Source: Thermoplasmata archaeon (GTDB lineage Archaea > Thermoplasmatota > Thermoplasmata > Lutacidiplasmatales > UBA184). Taken from it: a stretch of 64,000 nucleotides of DNA. Position 1 is the first letter of the stretch; each line of letters starts with the position of its first letter. The notes under the pieces were generated by a model. The model was given only the letters and a program-made list of their open reading frames with translations, was not told the DNA's origin and searched no databases. The DNA is taken from contig JAJYEA010000003.1 of NCBI GenBank assembly GCA_021790425.1, positions 38,786-102,785 on the forward strand, read 5' to 3'. The position numbers were made by a program, and so were the translations under genes. Shown here piece after piece: positions 8,010 through 15,663 of this stretch.

Positions 8010-9339
8010 GCGTCTTCCTCCGCTCGCGGGCGATGAGCCGGCGGCTGTAGCTCCGGCGGTAGCGCCAGTAGAGCATGGTGACCACGACCGCGTTCGCCGC
8101 GGCGATGGCCCCCAGGTAGCTGATGTACATCGAGGGGGGGATCTCCACCCCGGGCATCACCCCGCCCCAGACCGTCATCACGAGGAAGAACCCGGCGAGG
8201 AAGTTCCCGATGATCACGAAGAGCGGGCGGTCGCGCGGGTGGGTTTTCGAGCTCGTGAAGGGCTCCCGGTCGAGCCACGGGAGCGCGAGGACGAAGACGA
8301 TGATCACGGCGGGGATCGCGATCCCCACGATCGCGGGGACGAGGGTGGCGCAGGACTGCACCGTGCAGAAGTCGAGGAACTTGTAGAGCCAGAGGAAGTA
8401 CCAGTCGGGCTCCGGGGAGACCCCGCCGCTGGTCGGCGAGCCGTAGTAGGTGGGGAGGACCCAGGGCCAGATCGAGGAGATCAGGAAGAGCGCGCCCGCG
8501 TAGAAGAGCGCCCACTTCGTCATGTAGAGGAAGATCTTCGGGAAGAACCTCCCCGGCATCTTCTTGTCGTCGGCCTCGGTGAGCACGCGCTTGGCTTTCG
8601 GGTCGCTCGTGGCCTTGGGCGCGAGCCCGTGGGTCTCGAAGAGGCTGATGTGGGCGTAGAGGAGCCCGGCGAGGATCAGCGGGAGCCCCACGACGTGGAG
8701 CGCGAACATGCGCGAGAGGAGCGCCTGGCTCGTCCCGCTCCCGAGGATGATGGGACCGAGCATGCTGCCCCCGGGGGCGTTCAGCGTGAGCACGAGACCG
8801 ACGTCCGTGGCGCCCACGGAGAGCGCGGTGTACGGCAGGAGGTAGCCGGTGAACCCCATGCCGAGCATGGAGACCAGGAGCAGGGTCCCGATCATCCAGG
8901 TGAGCTCGCGGGGGCGCTTGTAGACGCCCGTGTAGTAGCCGCGGAAGAAGTGGAGGAAGGCGAGGAAGATGGTGGCGTACGCGCCGTACAGGTGCGTGCT
9001 GAGCAGGAACTCCCCGAGCGGCACGCTGTTGATGATGTAGTAGGTGGACGCCCACGCCATCGGGGCGCCCGCGTAGTAGAGCCCGCCCGAGGGCGCCGGG
9101 GCGGTCGAGGGGACGTAGTAGAGGAGGAGCATGAGCCCCGTGATGACCTGGAAGAGGAACGCGGAGGCCACGAGGCCGCCGGTCCAGTACGCCGGCTTGA
9201 AGGAGAAGTCCGGCTGGGGGCGGACGGCCCACTTCTGGGTCCCGAGGCGCATGTCGACGAAGTCCCAGATGCGGTCGAGGCTGCGGTTGAAGAGGGGCTT
9301 GTACTCCGGCGTCGCGACCTCTCCCTTCTCTTCTTCCAC
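7996..9339 (-). CDS. Cytochrome b of a bc1/b6f-type complex
   Basis: The 447-residue membrane protein carries two pairs of heme-ligating His. STHLYGAYATIFLAFLH has 13 residues between the His; LHVVGLPLILAGLLYAH has 14, the spacing known from b6-type proteins. The quinol-site motif appears as EPDWYFLW, the PDWY variant of PEWY. One polypeptide holds both the heme domain and the subunit IV-like C-terminal helices. The GTG at 9339 is preceded by GGAGGA eight bases upstream. The Rieske gene lies just upstream in the same operon. Together they would oxidise quinol at the cytoplasmic membrane. Confidence 0.93.
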   Translation of the reverse strand: MEEEKGEVATPEYKPLFNRSLDRIWDFVDMRLGTQKWAVRPQPDFSFKPAYWTGGLVASAFLFQVITGLMLLLYYVPSTAPAPSGGLYYAGAPMAWASTYYIINSVPLGEFLLSTHLYGAYATIFLAFLHFFRGYYTGVYKRPRELTWMIGTLLLVSMLGMGFTGYLLPYTALSVGATDVGLVLTLNAPGGSMLGPIILGSGTSQALLSRMFALHVVGLPLILAGLLYAHISLFETHGLAPKATSDPKAKRVLTEADDKKMPGRFFPKIFLYMTKWALFYAGALFLISSIWPWVLPTYYGSPTSGGVSPEPDWYFLWLYKFLDFCTVQSCATLVPAIVGIAIPAVIIVFVLALPWLDREPFTSSKTHPRDRPLFVIIGNFLAGFFLVMTVWGGVMPGVEIPPSMYISYLGAIAAANAVVVTMLYWRYRRSYSRRLIARERRKTLGTE

Positions 9340-9354
9340 GATCTAGGTCCTCCG

Positions 9355-10209
9355 TCAGGTGGGGCAGGTCTGCGTCGGGGTCTCGGGGCTCGAGGCCTTC
9401 ACCGCGGAGGTGACGCCCTGGCCGCCGGCGAGCGTGCTCGTGTGTCCCTTGACCGGGACCCCGAGCGAGCCCACGGCGTAGAGGTAGCCGCTCGAATCGG
9501 TCGTGAGCAGCGTCTGCGGGATCGGGAGGACGGTCGGGCCCGACAGGATCTTCGCGCCCCCGCCGTTCGACGTGTCGCGGACCGACGGGTCGTAGGTGGA
9601 GCCGTGGCAGACGCAGTGGATGATCGAGTTCCCGCCGTTGTAGGAGCCGCACTGTCCGGGGGGGTAGTAGGAGATGTACGGAGGGATGCATCCGAGGTGC
9701 TGGCAGATCGCCGAGTAGGCCACGAGGTACGTCCCGTCCCCCTTCGGTAGGGCGTTCTGGGGGGCGGGGTTCCCGAGCTGGTTGATGTTGAGGAGCATGT
9801 TCGGCTCGTTCGTCAGCGGGTAGTCGAAGATGATCTGGCCGTTGTCCTTGTAGGTGTACTTGTACTGGCTGACGATGATCGGGGACCCGTCGTCGTAGAA
9901 GAGCTGGGTCCTCGGGTAGGCGGAGACCCCCTCCATCGGGGGCTGCAGGAGCTGGAGCGCGCCCACCGTGCCCGCGCCCGCGCCGACCGCGACCAAGCCT
10001 CCGATGGCGAGGAGCTTCAGGGTGTTGCGCTTGGACTCGTCCACTGTCTCCTGCTCCTTGGGGTTCGTCTCGGGAGCGGCGGACGCGACGCACCGGGGGG
10101 TCACGCGCCGGACCACGCCCGGGGTGGCGCTCACCATCATGGCGCGACGGAATTCGAGGCGGTTCTGGAGGAGCTCGGGTCCGCGCAGGGCCGCGGGGTC
10201 CACGCTCAT
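9355..10209 (-). CDS. Rieske [2Fe-2S] protein
   Basis: The 284-residue protein has the two Rieske ligand boxes CQHLGC (about residue 168) and CVCHGS (about 198), both complete with Cys and His ligands. A single membrane anchor near residues 63-85 is preceded by SKRNTLKLL, a Lys-Arg variant of the Tat motif, so folded export by Tat is likely. The tat genes follow within 2 kb. The ATG at 10209 overlaps the upstream stop as ATGA. A roughly 60-residue hydrophilic extension precedes the anchor, which is long for this family. Confidence 0.92.
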   Translation of the reverse strand: MSVDPAALRGPELLQNRLEFRRAMMVSATPGVVRRVTPRCVASAAPETNPKEQETVDESKRNTLKLLAIGGLVAVGAGAGTVGALQLLQPPMEGVSAYPRTQLFYDDGSPIIVSQYKYTYKDNGQIIFDYPLTNEPNMLLNINQLGNPAPQNALPKGDGTYLVAYSAICQHLGCIPPYISYYPPGQCGSYNGGNSIIHCVCHGSTYDPSVRDTSNGGGAKILSGPTVLPIPQTLLTTDSSGYLYAVGSLGVPVKGHTSTLAGGQGVTSAVKASSPETPTQTCPT

Positions 10210-10589
10210 TCCTCCTGTTCCCTCCGGCGTTTGAGCGCGATCTCCTCTTCCACCGTGACCGGCACCTCGGCGGCGTCCCCGGGGAGCTCCGCGCGGTCGG
10301 AATCCCAGTAGATGTAGAGCGCGATCCCGACCCCCATGAGGATGGCCGAGATCTCCGCGAGGTTGAGCGTCTGGAAGCAGTTCAGGGAGATCGGTCCCCA
10401 CGTCAGCGAGCTGCCCGCGGGGCAGGAGACCTGGCCCGCCGAGCCCGCGGAGGAGTTGCCCGCCGGGGTCACCATCGTGCCCGAGGAGGGAGGGACCGTG
10501 GCGGCCGCCCCACCGGGGAGCACTACGACGAGGCCGGTCCCGAGGGCCACGACGAGCCCCAGGACGAGCGCGAACGGAAGGATCTTCAC
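10206..10589 (-). CDS. Small bitopic membrane protein of the Rieske operon
   Basis: A 127-residue protein with an N-terminal hydrophobic signal or anchor (MKILPFALVLGLVVALGTG). A Ser/Gly/Thr-rich exported linker holds two Cys (VSCPAG and LNCFQ). A second membrane helix near residues 78-96 is followed by an acidic and basic cytoplasmic tail. Its ends overlap both neighbours by ATGA, tying it to the TatA-like and Rieske proteins. The two exported Cys could form a disulfide or bind a cofactor. I recognise no family. Confidence 0.65.
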   Translation of the reverse strand: MKILPFALVLGLVVALGTGLVVVLPGGAAATVPPSSGTMVTPAGNSSAGSAGQVSCPAGSSLTWGPISLNCFQTLNLAEISAILMGVGIALYIYWDSDRAELPGDAAEVPVTVEEEIALKRRREQEE

Positions 10590-10942
10590 GAGGCCTTCCC
10601 TCCGGCGGCCACCGCGGGCTCGCCCGGCAGGGTCTTCAGGCTGGCGAGGGAGGTCTGGGACTCCTCGGAGGAGAGCGGGGACACGACGCGCGCGGTCCCG
10701 ACGGACCAGAGTCCGGGGGTGGGGTTCGCGGGGGCCGTGGTTGCGGTGGCGGTGGCGGCCGCGGGCTTCGGCTCATCGACGAGGCCCTCCTTGACGTCCT
10801 TGAGGAGATCGTCGCGGAGATGGACGAACCGGGCGTACATCCGGCCCGCCTGCCGCAGCAGCTCGCGGTTGTCCCCCCCGAGGAGCAGCACTCCGCCCGC
10901 AATGAGGAGGATGAGCCAGTCGACGTCGGAAAACAGTCCCAT
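10586..10942 (-). CDS. TatA/TatB-like protein
   Basis: The 118-residue protein starts MGLFSDVDWLILLIAGGVLLL, then GGDNRELLRQAGRMYARF. This is the Tat pattern of a short membrane helix, a Gly-containing hinge and an amphipathic helix. The remainder is an Ala/Thr/Pro-rich low-complexity tail, longer than in the TatA at 12.5 kb, so it may act as the TatB-like partner. The ATG at 10942 places the helix at the N-terminus as the family requires. It heads the Rieske/cytochrome b operon, with a TTTTATG box near 10978-10984. Confidence 0.75.
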   Translation of the reverse strand: MGLFSDVDWLILLIAGGVLLLGGDNRELLRQAGRMYARFVHLRDDLLKDVKEGLVDEPKPAAATATATTAPANPTPGLWSVGTARVVSPLSSEESQTSLASLKTLPGEPAVAAGGKAS

Positions 10943-11044
10943 CGCTAGTTGCCTTGGCCTCCGGCATGGCGAGGCGCATAAAATGTTAATCCCACACTTG
11001 AGATGCAAGAAAGGCGCGGAAGCGTTCCGAGACCCATCGTCCGC

Positions 11045-11851
11045 TCACGCCCCCACGGGCCGGCGGGCCCGCCGCTCGTAGCGCTGGGCGAAGAAGGCGC
11101 CGCCGAAGTAGAGCGCGATCATCGGGAGCGCGATGAGCATCATGGTGATCCCGGAATTGTCCGGGGTGATGACCATCCCGAAGATGAGGCACCCGAGGAT
11201 CGCCCCCCTCCAGTGGCGCCGCCAGAACTCCGACTTGACGATGTGGAGGCGGGTCAGCGTGTAGATGAAGACCGGGAGCTCGAAGATGATCCCGAACGCC
11301 GTGGTGTAGAGGAGCGTGAAGGTGATGAAACTGTCCGCCGAGAGGTAGGGCAGGAGCCCCATCGCGGAGACGTACTTGAACAGCAGGAGGAAGGTGAAGG
11401 GGGTGAGCCAGACGAACGACAGGGTGAACCCGGCGATGAAGAGGATCGATCCGGGGATGGCAATGGACTTGAGGAGGGCCCGCTCGTTGTGGCGGAGCGC
11501 GGGCATGAGGAAGGCACCCACCTCGTGGGTGATCCACGGCATGCTCACCGCGAGGGCGAGCAGGAGGCCGATCTCCATCTGGGCGATCACGGAATCCCCG
11601 ATGCCGATGTTCACCAGCGTCGTTCCCGGGGGGAGCATCCAAGCCCGGAGCCAGCCGAAGACCTGCGCGGTGACGTTGTAGAAGAGGTTCGGGTAGGGGT
11701 AGGGGACCGGCCAAGGGATCCCGGGGACCCGGGCCACCTTGATCTGGAACGTGAGGAAGAAACCGAAGAGGGGGGCGAAGACGTAGAGGATCCGCAGGGT
11801 CCTCCGGCGCAATTCCTCGACTATCGAGAAGAGTTTCTCGAGCTCGCTCAT
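11045..11851 (-). CDS. tatC: Sec-independent translocase TatC
   Basis: The 268-residue polytopic protein has IVEELRRRTLR at the N-terminus, with the conserved Glu that reads the twin-Arg motif. Six hydrophobic segments follow. The conserved FELPVFIYTLTRLHIV stretch and a C-terminal GMVITPD segment are typical of TatC. The loop between helices 1 and 2 is long, about 60 residues. The start overlaps the stop of the Rieske-like gene, so the two are co-translated. Confidence 0.92.
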   Translation of the reverse strand: MSELEKLFSIVEELRRRTLRILYVFAPLFGFFLTFQIKVARVPGIPWPVPYPYPNLFYNVTAQVFGWLRAWMLPPGTTLVNIGIGDSVIAQMEIGLLLALAVSMPWITHEVGAFLMPALRHNERALLKSIAIPGSILFIAGFTLSFVWLTPFTFLLLFKYVSAMGLLPYLSADSFITFTLLYTTAFGIIFELPVFIYTLTRLHIVKSEFWRRHWRGAILGCLIFGMVITPDNSGITMMLIALPMIALYFGGAFFAQRYERRARRPVGA

Positions 11852-12435
11852 CGGGGAGGACGGGCGTTCGGTGGCAGGAGCGCCAGGCGCTTCCCGTCGG
11901 CGAGCTCCCGCTCCTCAAAGACCAGGAGCGGCTTCTCGGCGGGCGGGGAGAGGACGCGCCCGTTCTTCGTGCTGAACGCGCTGCCGCATCCCGCACACTG
12001 CCATCGGTCGAGCGAGGGGTCGAGGTGCAAGGGGGAACGGTCGAAGACGCACTCCCGGCTCGCGATCCTCACCTTGTCGTCGGCGCCCAGGACCGCCTGG
12101 CCGACCGTGAGGAAGGGGCCGGGCTGGAAGAGCCCCGGTCCGCGCTGGGTCCCCATCCAGGCGAACGCCAGGGGGCCCTGCCGGAGCTTCTCGCGGAACT
12201 CCATCATGGAAACGTAGGTGCCGCGGGCGACCAGGCACCACTCCGCATCGAGCAGGAGCGGCGGCGGCGCGCTCGCGCGGGGAGGGACGGCAAAGCTCGC
12301 GGGGCCGGGCGACGGGGCCGGCGGGCTCTGCGGGAGGAGGAGCGCCGCGCCACCCCCGATGGCCGAGGCCACGAGGCGTTTCAGCTCGTTGCGGCGGATC
12401 TCCCCGGTCTCGAGGTCGGACTGCGAGGAGGACAT
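11848..12435 (-). CDS. Exported Rieske-like protein lacking both His ligands
   Basis: The 195-residue protein has a Tat-like signal (RRNELKRLVAS followed by a hydrophobic stretch) and a Pro-rich spacer. Its C-terminal domain keeps the outline of a Rieske fold, including the post-box sequence FSTKNGRVLSPPAEKPL. Where Rieske box I reads C-T-H-L-G-C, this has C129-V-F. Where box II reads C-P-C-H-G-S, it has C147-A-G-C150-G-S. Both His ligands are gone and three Cys remain. A normal Rieske cluster is therefore not expected. It sits directly between tatA and tatC. What, if anything, it binds cannot be told. Confidence 0.7.
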   Translation of the reverse strand: MSSSQSDLETGEIRRNELKRLVASAIGGGAALLLPQSPPAPSPGPASFAVPPRASAPPPLLLDAEWCLVARGTYVSMMEFREKLRQGPLAFAWMGTQRGPGLFQPGPFLTVGQAVLGADDKVRIASRECVFDRSPLHLDPSLDRWQCAGCGSAFSTKNGRVLSPPAEKPLLVFEERELADGKRLALLPPNARPPR

Positions 12436-12450
12436 CCGGTAACCAGAGGA

Positions 12451-12639
12451 CTACTTCGGGGTCGGGGCGGCCTTGGTCTGGCTGTCGGCGATCTCCTTGT
12501 CGACTTCCATCCGGCCCTTCTTGAACTCCCCGGTGGCGCGGCCCAGGCTGTGGGCGAGTTGGGGAATCTTGCCGGAGCCCCAGAACAGAACACCGGCGAC
12601 GACCAGGATGATCAACCAGTCATCTATGCTGTCGAACAC
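12451..12639 (-). CDS. tatA: Sec-independent translocase TatA
   Basis: A 62-residue protein with the textbook TatA layout: helix DDWLIILVVAGVLFW, hinge GSGKIPQLAHSLG, amphipathic RATGEFKKGRMEVDKE and a short polar tail. The GTG start at 12639 is preceded by GAGAGG six bases upstream. It would form the pore-like oligomer of the Tat system with TatC, which is encoded downstream. Confidence 0.93.
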   Translation of the reverse strand: MFDSIDDWLIILVVAGVLFWGSGKIPQLAHSLGRATGEFKKGRMEVDKEIADSQTKAAPTPK

Positions 12640-12670
12640 TGTACCTCTCGCTCTTTCGGGACTTTCAAAT

Positions 12671-12680
12671 GGCTTATGTA
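12671..12680 (-). promoter_or_regulatory. Box A of the tatA-tatC operon
   Basis: The minus strand reads TACATAAGCC about 35 nt before the tatA GTG. This leaves about 10 nt of leader carrying the GAGAGG ribosome-binding site. Confidence 0.5.
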
Positions 12681-12748
12681 CTTTTCGTCAGACCCTCTTT
12701 ACCCCCCCCCAGGGGCATCCCGGCCCCTCCCGCGGACCCCCCGGAACG

Positions 12749-13573
12749 TCAGGTGGACCGCTCGGGTTCGAGGCGGCGCAGGAGCTGGGTGGTGACCTCC
12801 ACCAGGGGGTGGTGGGAGGCATGGTCCACCTCCACGTCGGCCAGCGAGTCGAGGTGGTGCTCGCGGGCCACCCGCTCGAGGCCGATCTCGACCTTCTCGA
12901 AGTCCCCCGGGTTCTCGCACGTGAGGACGAAGGCGGCCAGCTGCCGGAGCCCCATCTCCTTGGCGGCGAGGGCACGGTGGTGGCCGTCCACGAGGATGAA
13001 CTTCTCCCCCTTCTGGAGCACCAGGATGGGCTCGGCGAAGCCCCGCTCGAGCTCGTAGCGGCGGCCCTCGAGCTCGTCCTCGTAGACCTTCCACTGGGTC
13101 GGGTGGAGCGTCGCCAGGAGGACCGTGCCCCGCCGGAGGGTGAAGGTCACCCCGTAGCGGTCGGCGAGGAGGCGCCGGAGGGTCTCGGCCTTCACCGGGG
13201 TCGCGCGCTCGAAATGGCTCCGCACCACGTCGAGGTTCGAGAGCATGCCTACGAGGACCCCTCCCTCGTCGATGATGGGGAGGTCCCGGAGACCGTAGCG
13301 GAACATGATGCGGGCCACGTCGTCGAGGTCCATCTCGGGCGTGGCGGTGTACGTCCCCTTGCGCATGATCGCCCGGAGGGTCAGCTGCTGCCGCTCGGCG
13401 TTCTTCAGGAGCTCCTTCGCGCTCACGAAGCCCACGAGGTGCATCCCGTCCGAGGTGACCGGCATGCCGTGGCGCCGGCTCTTGATGAGCTTGCGGATCG
13501 CCTCGCCGACGGTGGTCGTCTCCGGAAGGTGCTCGATGTCGAGCACCATGTAGTCGCGGACCTTCTCCGCCAT
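12749..13573 (-). CDS. CBS-domain pair fused to a ParB/SerK-like domain
   Basis: The 274-residue protein starts with two CBS motifs (about residues 5-60 and 68-125: GMPVTSDGMHLVGFVSAKEL and LRDLPIIDEGGVLVGMLS). The C-terminal ParB/sulfiredoxin-like domain contains VDGHHRALAAKEMG near residue 196. The DGHHR motif is shared with the ADP-dependent free serine kinase SerK of Thermococcus, which belongs to this superfamily. A metabolite-regulated kinase therefore fits as well as DNA binding. No helix-turn-helix or partner parA is seen. CBS pairs usually sense adenine nucleotides. Confidence 0.8.
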   Translation of the reverse strand: MAEKVRDYMVLDIEHLPETTTVGEAIRKLIKSRRHGMPVTSDGMHLVGFVSAKELLKNAERQQLTLRAIMRKGTYTATPEMDLDDVARIMFRYGLRDLPIIDEGGVLVGMLSNLDVVRSHFERATPVKAETLRRLLADRYGVTFTLRRGTVLLATLHPTQWKVYEDELEGRRYELERGFAEPILVLQKGEKFILVDGHHRALAAKEMGLRQLAAFVLTCENPGDFEKVEIGLERVAREHHLDSLADVEVDHASHHPLVEVTTQLLRRLEPERST

Positions 13574-13580
13574 GGGAGCC

Positions 13581-14042
13581 CTAGTCCCGCACCCGGAGCT
13601 CTTGCTTCTTCCGCACGAGCCGGATCTCGTCCTCGGGGGTGAGGTCCCACAGGAGGTCCTCGACCTCCGTGATGTTGCGCAGGAACTCCGCCTTGCTCTT
13701 CGTCTTCATCAGGTGCTCGAAGCGCCGGCGGGCCACGATGTAGGCGACCACCAGGTAGAGCCCGATGATGTCCAGGAGCGCCCCCACGACGACGAACGCG
13801 AGGACCCAGTCCACCGGCCCGGGCGAGGCCGGGCAGATGTTCGAGGAGGCCGGGCAGTCGGGGCCGAGGAGCGAGGGGACGTACTGCGAGAAGGGGACGT
13901 CCGTGAGGAGGGGGGTATAGGCCGCGAAGGCGGTGATGCTCAGGAACGCACCGACGGCCAAGACCGCGGCCGACATGGGAAGGCGGTACGTTCGGAAGAG
14001 GTTCCTCAGACGGGTGTTGAACGAGGCCTTCGACCTGGACAT
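13581..14042 (-). CDS. Hypothetical membrane protein
   Basis: A 153-residue protein with a membrane segment at about residues 24-44, an exported loop holding two Cys (GPDCPASSNICPAS), a second long hydrophobic region (about 78-103) and a charged cytoplasmic tail of about 50 residues. The motif EVEDLLWDLTPEDEIRLVRKKQEL suggests helical interactions. It lies eight bases upstream of the CBS-ParB gene and is probably co-transcribed. No family is recognised. Confidence 0.65.
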   Translation of the reverse strand: MSRSKASFNTRLRNLFRTYRLPMSAAVLAVGAFLSITAFAAYTPLLTDVPFSQYVPSLLGPDCPASSNICPASPGPVDWVLAFVVVGALLDIIGLYLVVAYIVARRRFEHLMKTKSKAEFLRNITEVEDLLWDLTPEDEIRLVRKKQELRVRD

Positions 14043-14057
14043 TCGTGAACGCCCCCC

Positions 14058-14750
14058 CTACTTCCGTCCCTTATTTACGGCTTTGCTCGCCTCGGCGAAG
14101 CCCTTCGCCCGCAGACGGCAGGAATCGCACCGGCCGCAGGGTCTCGCGCCACCGCGATAGCAGCTCCACGTGAGGTCCCACGGGACCCCCAGGCGCGTGC
14201 CGGTCCGGACGATGTCCGCCTTGGTCATCCGGAGCAGCGGGGCCTCGATGCGAGGGGCGCCGCGGCCCTCGACCCCGGAGGCCGTGGCGAGCCGCGCGAG
14301 CCTCCGGAAGGCCCGCAGATACTCGGGACGGCAGTCCGGGTAACCCGAGTAGTCGATGGCATTGACGCCGAGGTAGATCGCCGTCGCCCGCGTGCTCTCG
14401 GCGAGCGCCAGGGCGAGCGAGAGGAAGACGGTGTTGCGGGCCGGGACGTACGTCGGGGGGATGCCCTTCCCGATCTCGGCGTCGGGCCGGTCCAGGGGGA
14501 CGCTGACGGAACGGCGGGTCAGCGCGGAGGGGGCCACGCGGGCGAGCGGAACGTCGAGCACGATCGACCGGGCCCCGTAGTGGCGGGCCACCGCCTGCGC
14601 CGCCTTCACCTCGCGCGCGTGGCGTTGGCCGTACTGGAGGGAGAGGGCGTAGAGGGGCCGGTGGCCCCGGTGGTGGGCGATGGCGAGCGCGGTGGCCGAG
14701 TCCATCCCGCCGGAGAGCAGGACGACCGCCGGACCGGCCGGGGCACCCAT
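14058..14750 (-). CDS. queC: 7-cyano-7-deazaguanine synthase
   Basis: The 230-residue protein has the PP-loop LLSGGMDSATAL, the LQYGQRHAREV motif and a C-terminal zinc site in SCYRGGARPCGRCDSCRLR (four Cys). It converts 7-carboxy-7-deazaguanine to preQ0 with ATP and ammonia, a step toward archaeosine in archaeal tRNA. The ATG shares one base with the stop of the DUF92 gene (TGATG). QueD and QueE are not in the window. Confidence 0.93.
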   Translation of the reverse strand: MGAPAGPAVVLLSGGMDSATALAIAHHRGHRPLYALSLQYGQRHAREVKAAQAVARHYGARSIVLDVPLARVAPSALTRRSVSVPLDRPDAEIGKGIPPTYVPARNTVFLSLALALAESTRATAIYLGVNAIDYSGYPDCRPEYLRAFRRLARLATASGVEGRGAPRIEAPLLRMTKADIVRTGTRLGVPWDLTWSCYRGGARPCGRCDSCRLRAKGFAEASKAVNKGRK

Positions 14751-15556
14751 CAGTTCACCCCGGGAAGGAAGGGGACGAGCAGGAGCCAGCCCGCGGCGAT
14801 GCCGACCGTGGCGGCCATCCCGATGAGGTTGACCGAGCTCTTGCCGATCCAGCCCCGGTTCTCCGCGGAGGCGCCGACCACGCTGTCGACCTGGCACCCC
14901 AGCCAGCCCGCGAGCGCGATGCCCAGGAGCCAGAGGACCCCCTCCGCCGCGAGCGCGGATCCCGCGATCCAGAACGCCAGGAACCCGAAGGCGGCCGTGA
15001 GCAACGTGGCCCCGAGCGCGGCGAGCTCGCCCCGGAGGCTGATCCCGCCGTTGGTGCCGGGCTTCACGGGAGCGAATCCGAGGATGCTCACCGCGCCCGG
15101 TGCCAGCACCCCGATCTCGGAGGCGAAGGTGTCGGCCGCCCCGAAGGAGATCGCCGCGGTGAAGAGGAAGGGGGCGAGGTCGGAGTACGCATCGGTCCCG
15201 GGAAGTGCGATGGGGAGGACCAGGATGAGGGGGATCACCGTGTGGGCGAGCACGTTCGCCACCCCCCGCTCTCCCTGCTTCCCCTCCCCCACCTTCTGCG
15301 CCTGCTTCTCGGAAAGTCGGTAGCGGGTCACCACCGCCCCCTCGAAGACGAAGAAGAGCATGACGGCGAGATAGGGGATCCCTCCCAGGACGAGGAAGGC
15401 GATGCCGAGGACGGCCGCCGTGACCGAGGCGGTCGCGGTGAGGACCTGGAACCGGACCGAGAGGATCGCGAGCACCAGCATGGTGGCGACCATCGCGGCC
15501 GCGATCGCGAGGCCCACGGGGCCCAGGGAAAGGTCACCGAGCAGCGGAGTGCCCAT
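14750..15556 (-). CDS. DUF92 family membrane protein
   Basis: The 268-residue polytopic protein carries the family signatures ADTFASEIG, PVKPGTNGGISLRGE and GCQVDSVVGASAENRG. DUF92 proteins are related to the plant VTE6 prenyl/phytyl phosphate kinase group, so activity on a polyprenyl phosphate is plausible but not shown here. The ATG at 15556 was chosen because a TTCAAA box lies about 28 nt upstream; an in-frame start further upstream would overlap that box. Confidence 0.8.
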   Translation of the reverse strand: MGTPLLGDLSLGPVGLAIAAAMVATMLVLAILSVRFQVLTATASVTAAVLGIAFLVLGGIPYLAVMLFFVFEGAVVTRYRLSEKQAQKVGEGKQGERGVANVLAHTVIPLILVLPIALPGTDAYSDLAPFLFTAAISFGAADTFASEIGVLAPGAVSILGFAPVKPGTNGGISLRGELAALGATLLTAAFGFLAFWIAGSALAAEGVLWLLGIALAGWLGCQVDSVVGASAENRGWIGKSSVNLIGMAATVGIAAGWLLLVPFLPGVN

Positions 15557-15663
15557 GAGAGGGGAGGGGAGCCCGTCCCCTTTGAAGCCTTTGCCCGACC
15601 GAACGCCCCCGAGAAAGCTCACGTCGCGCCGGAGGGAGGGCGGTCAGACCCCTCCGCGGTCGC

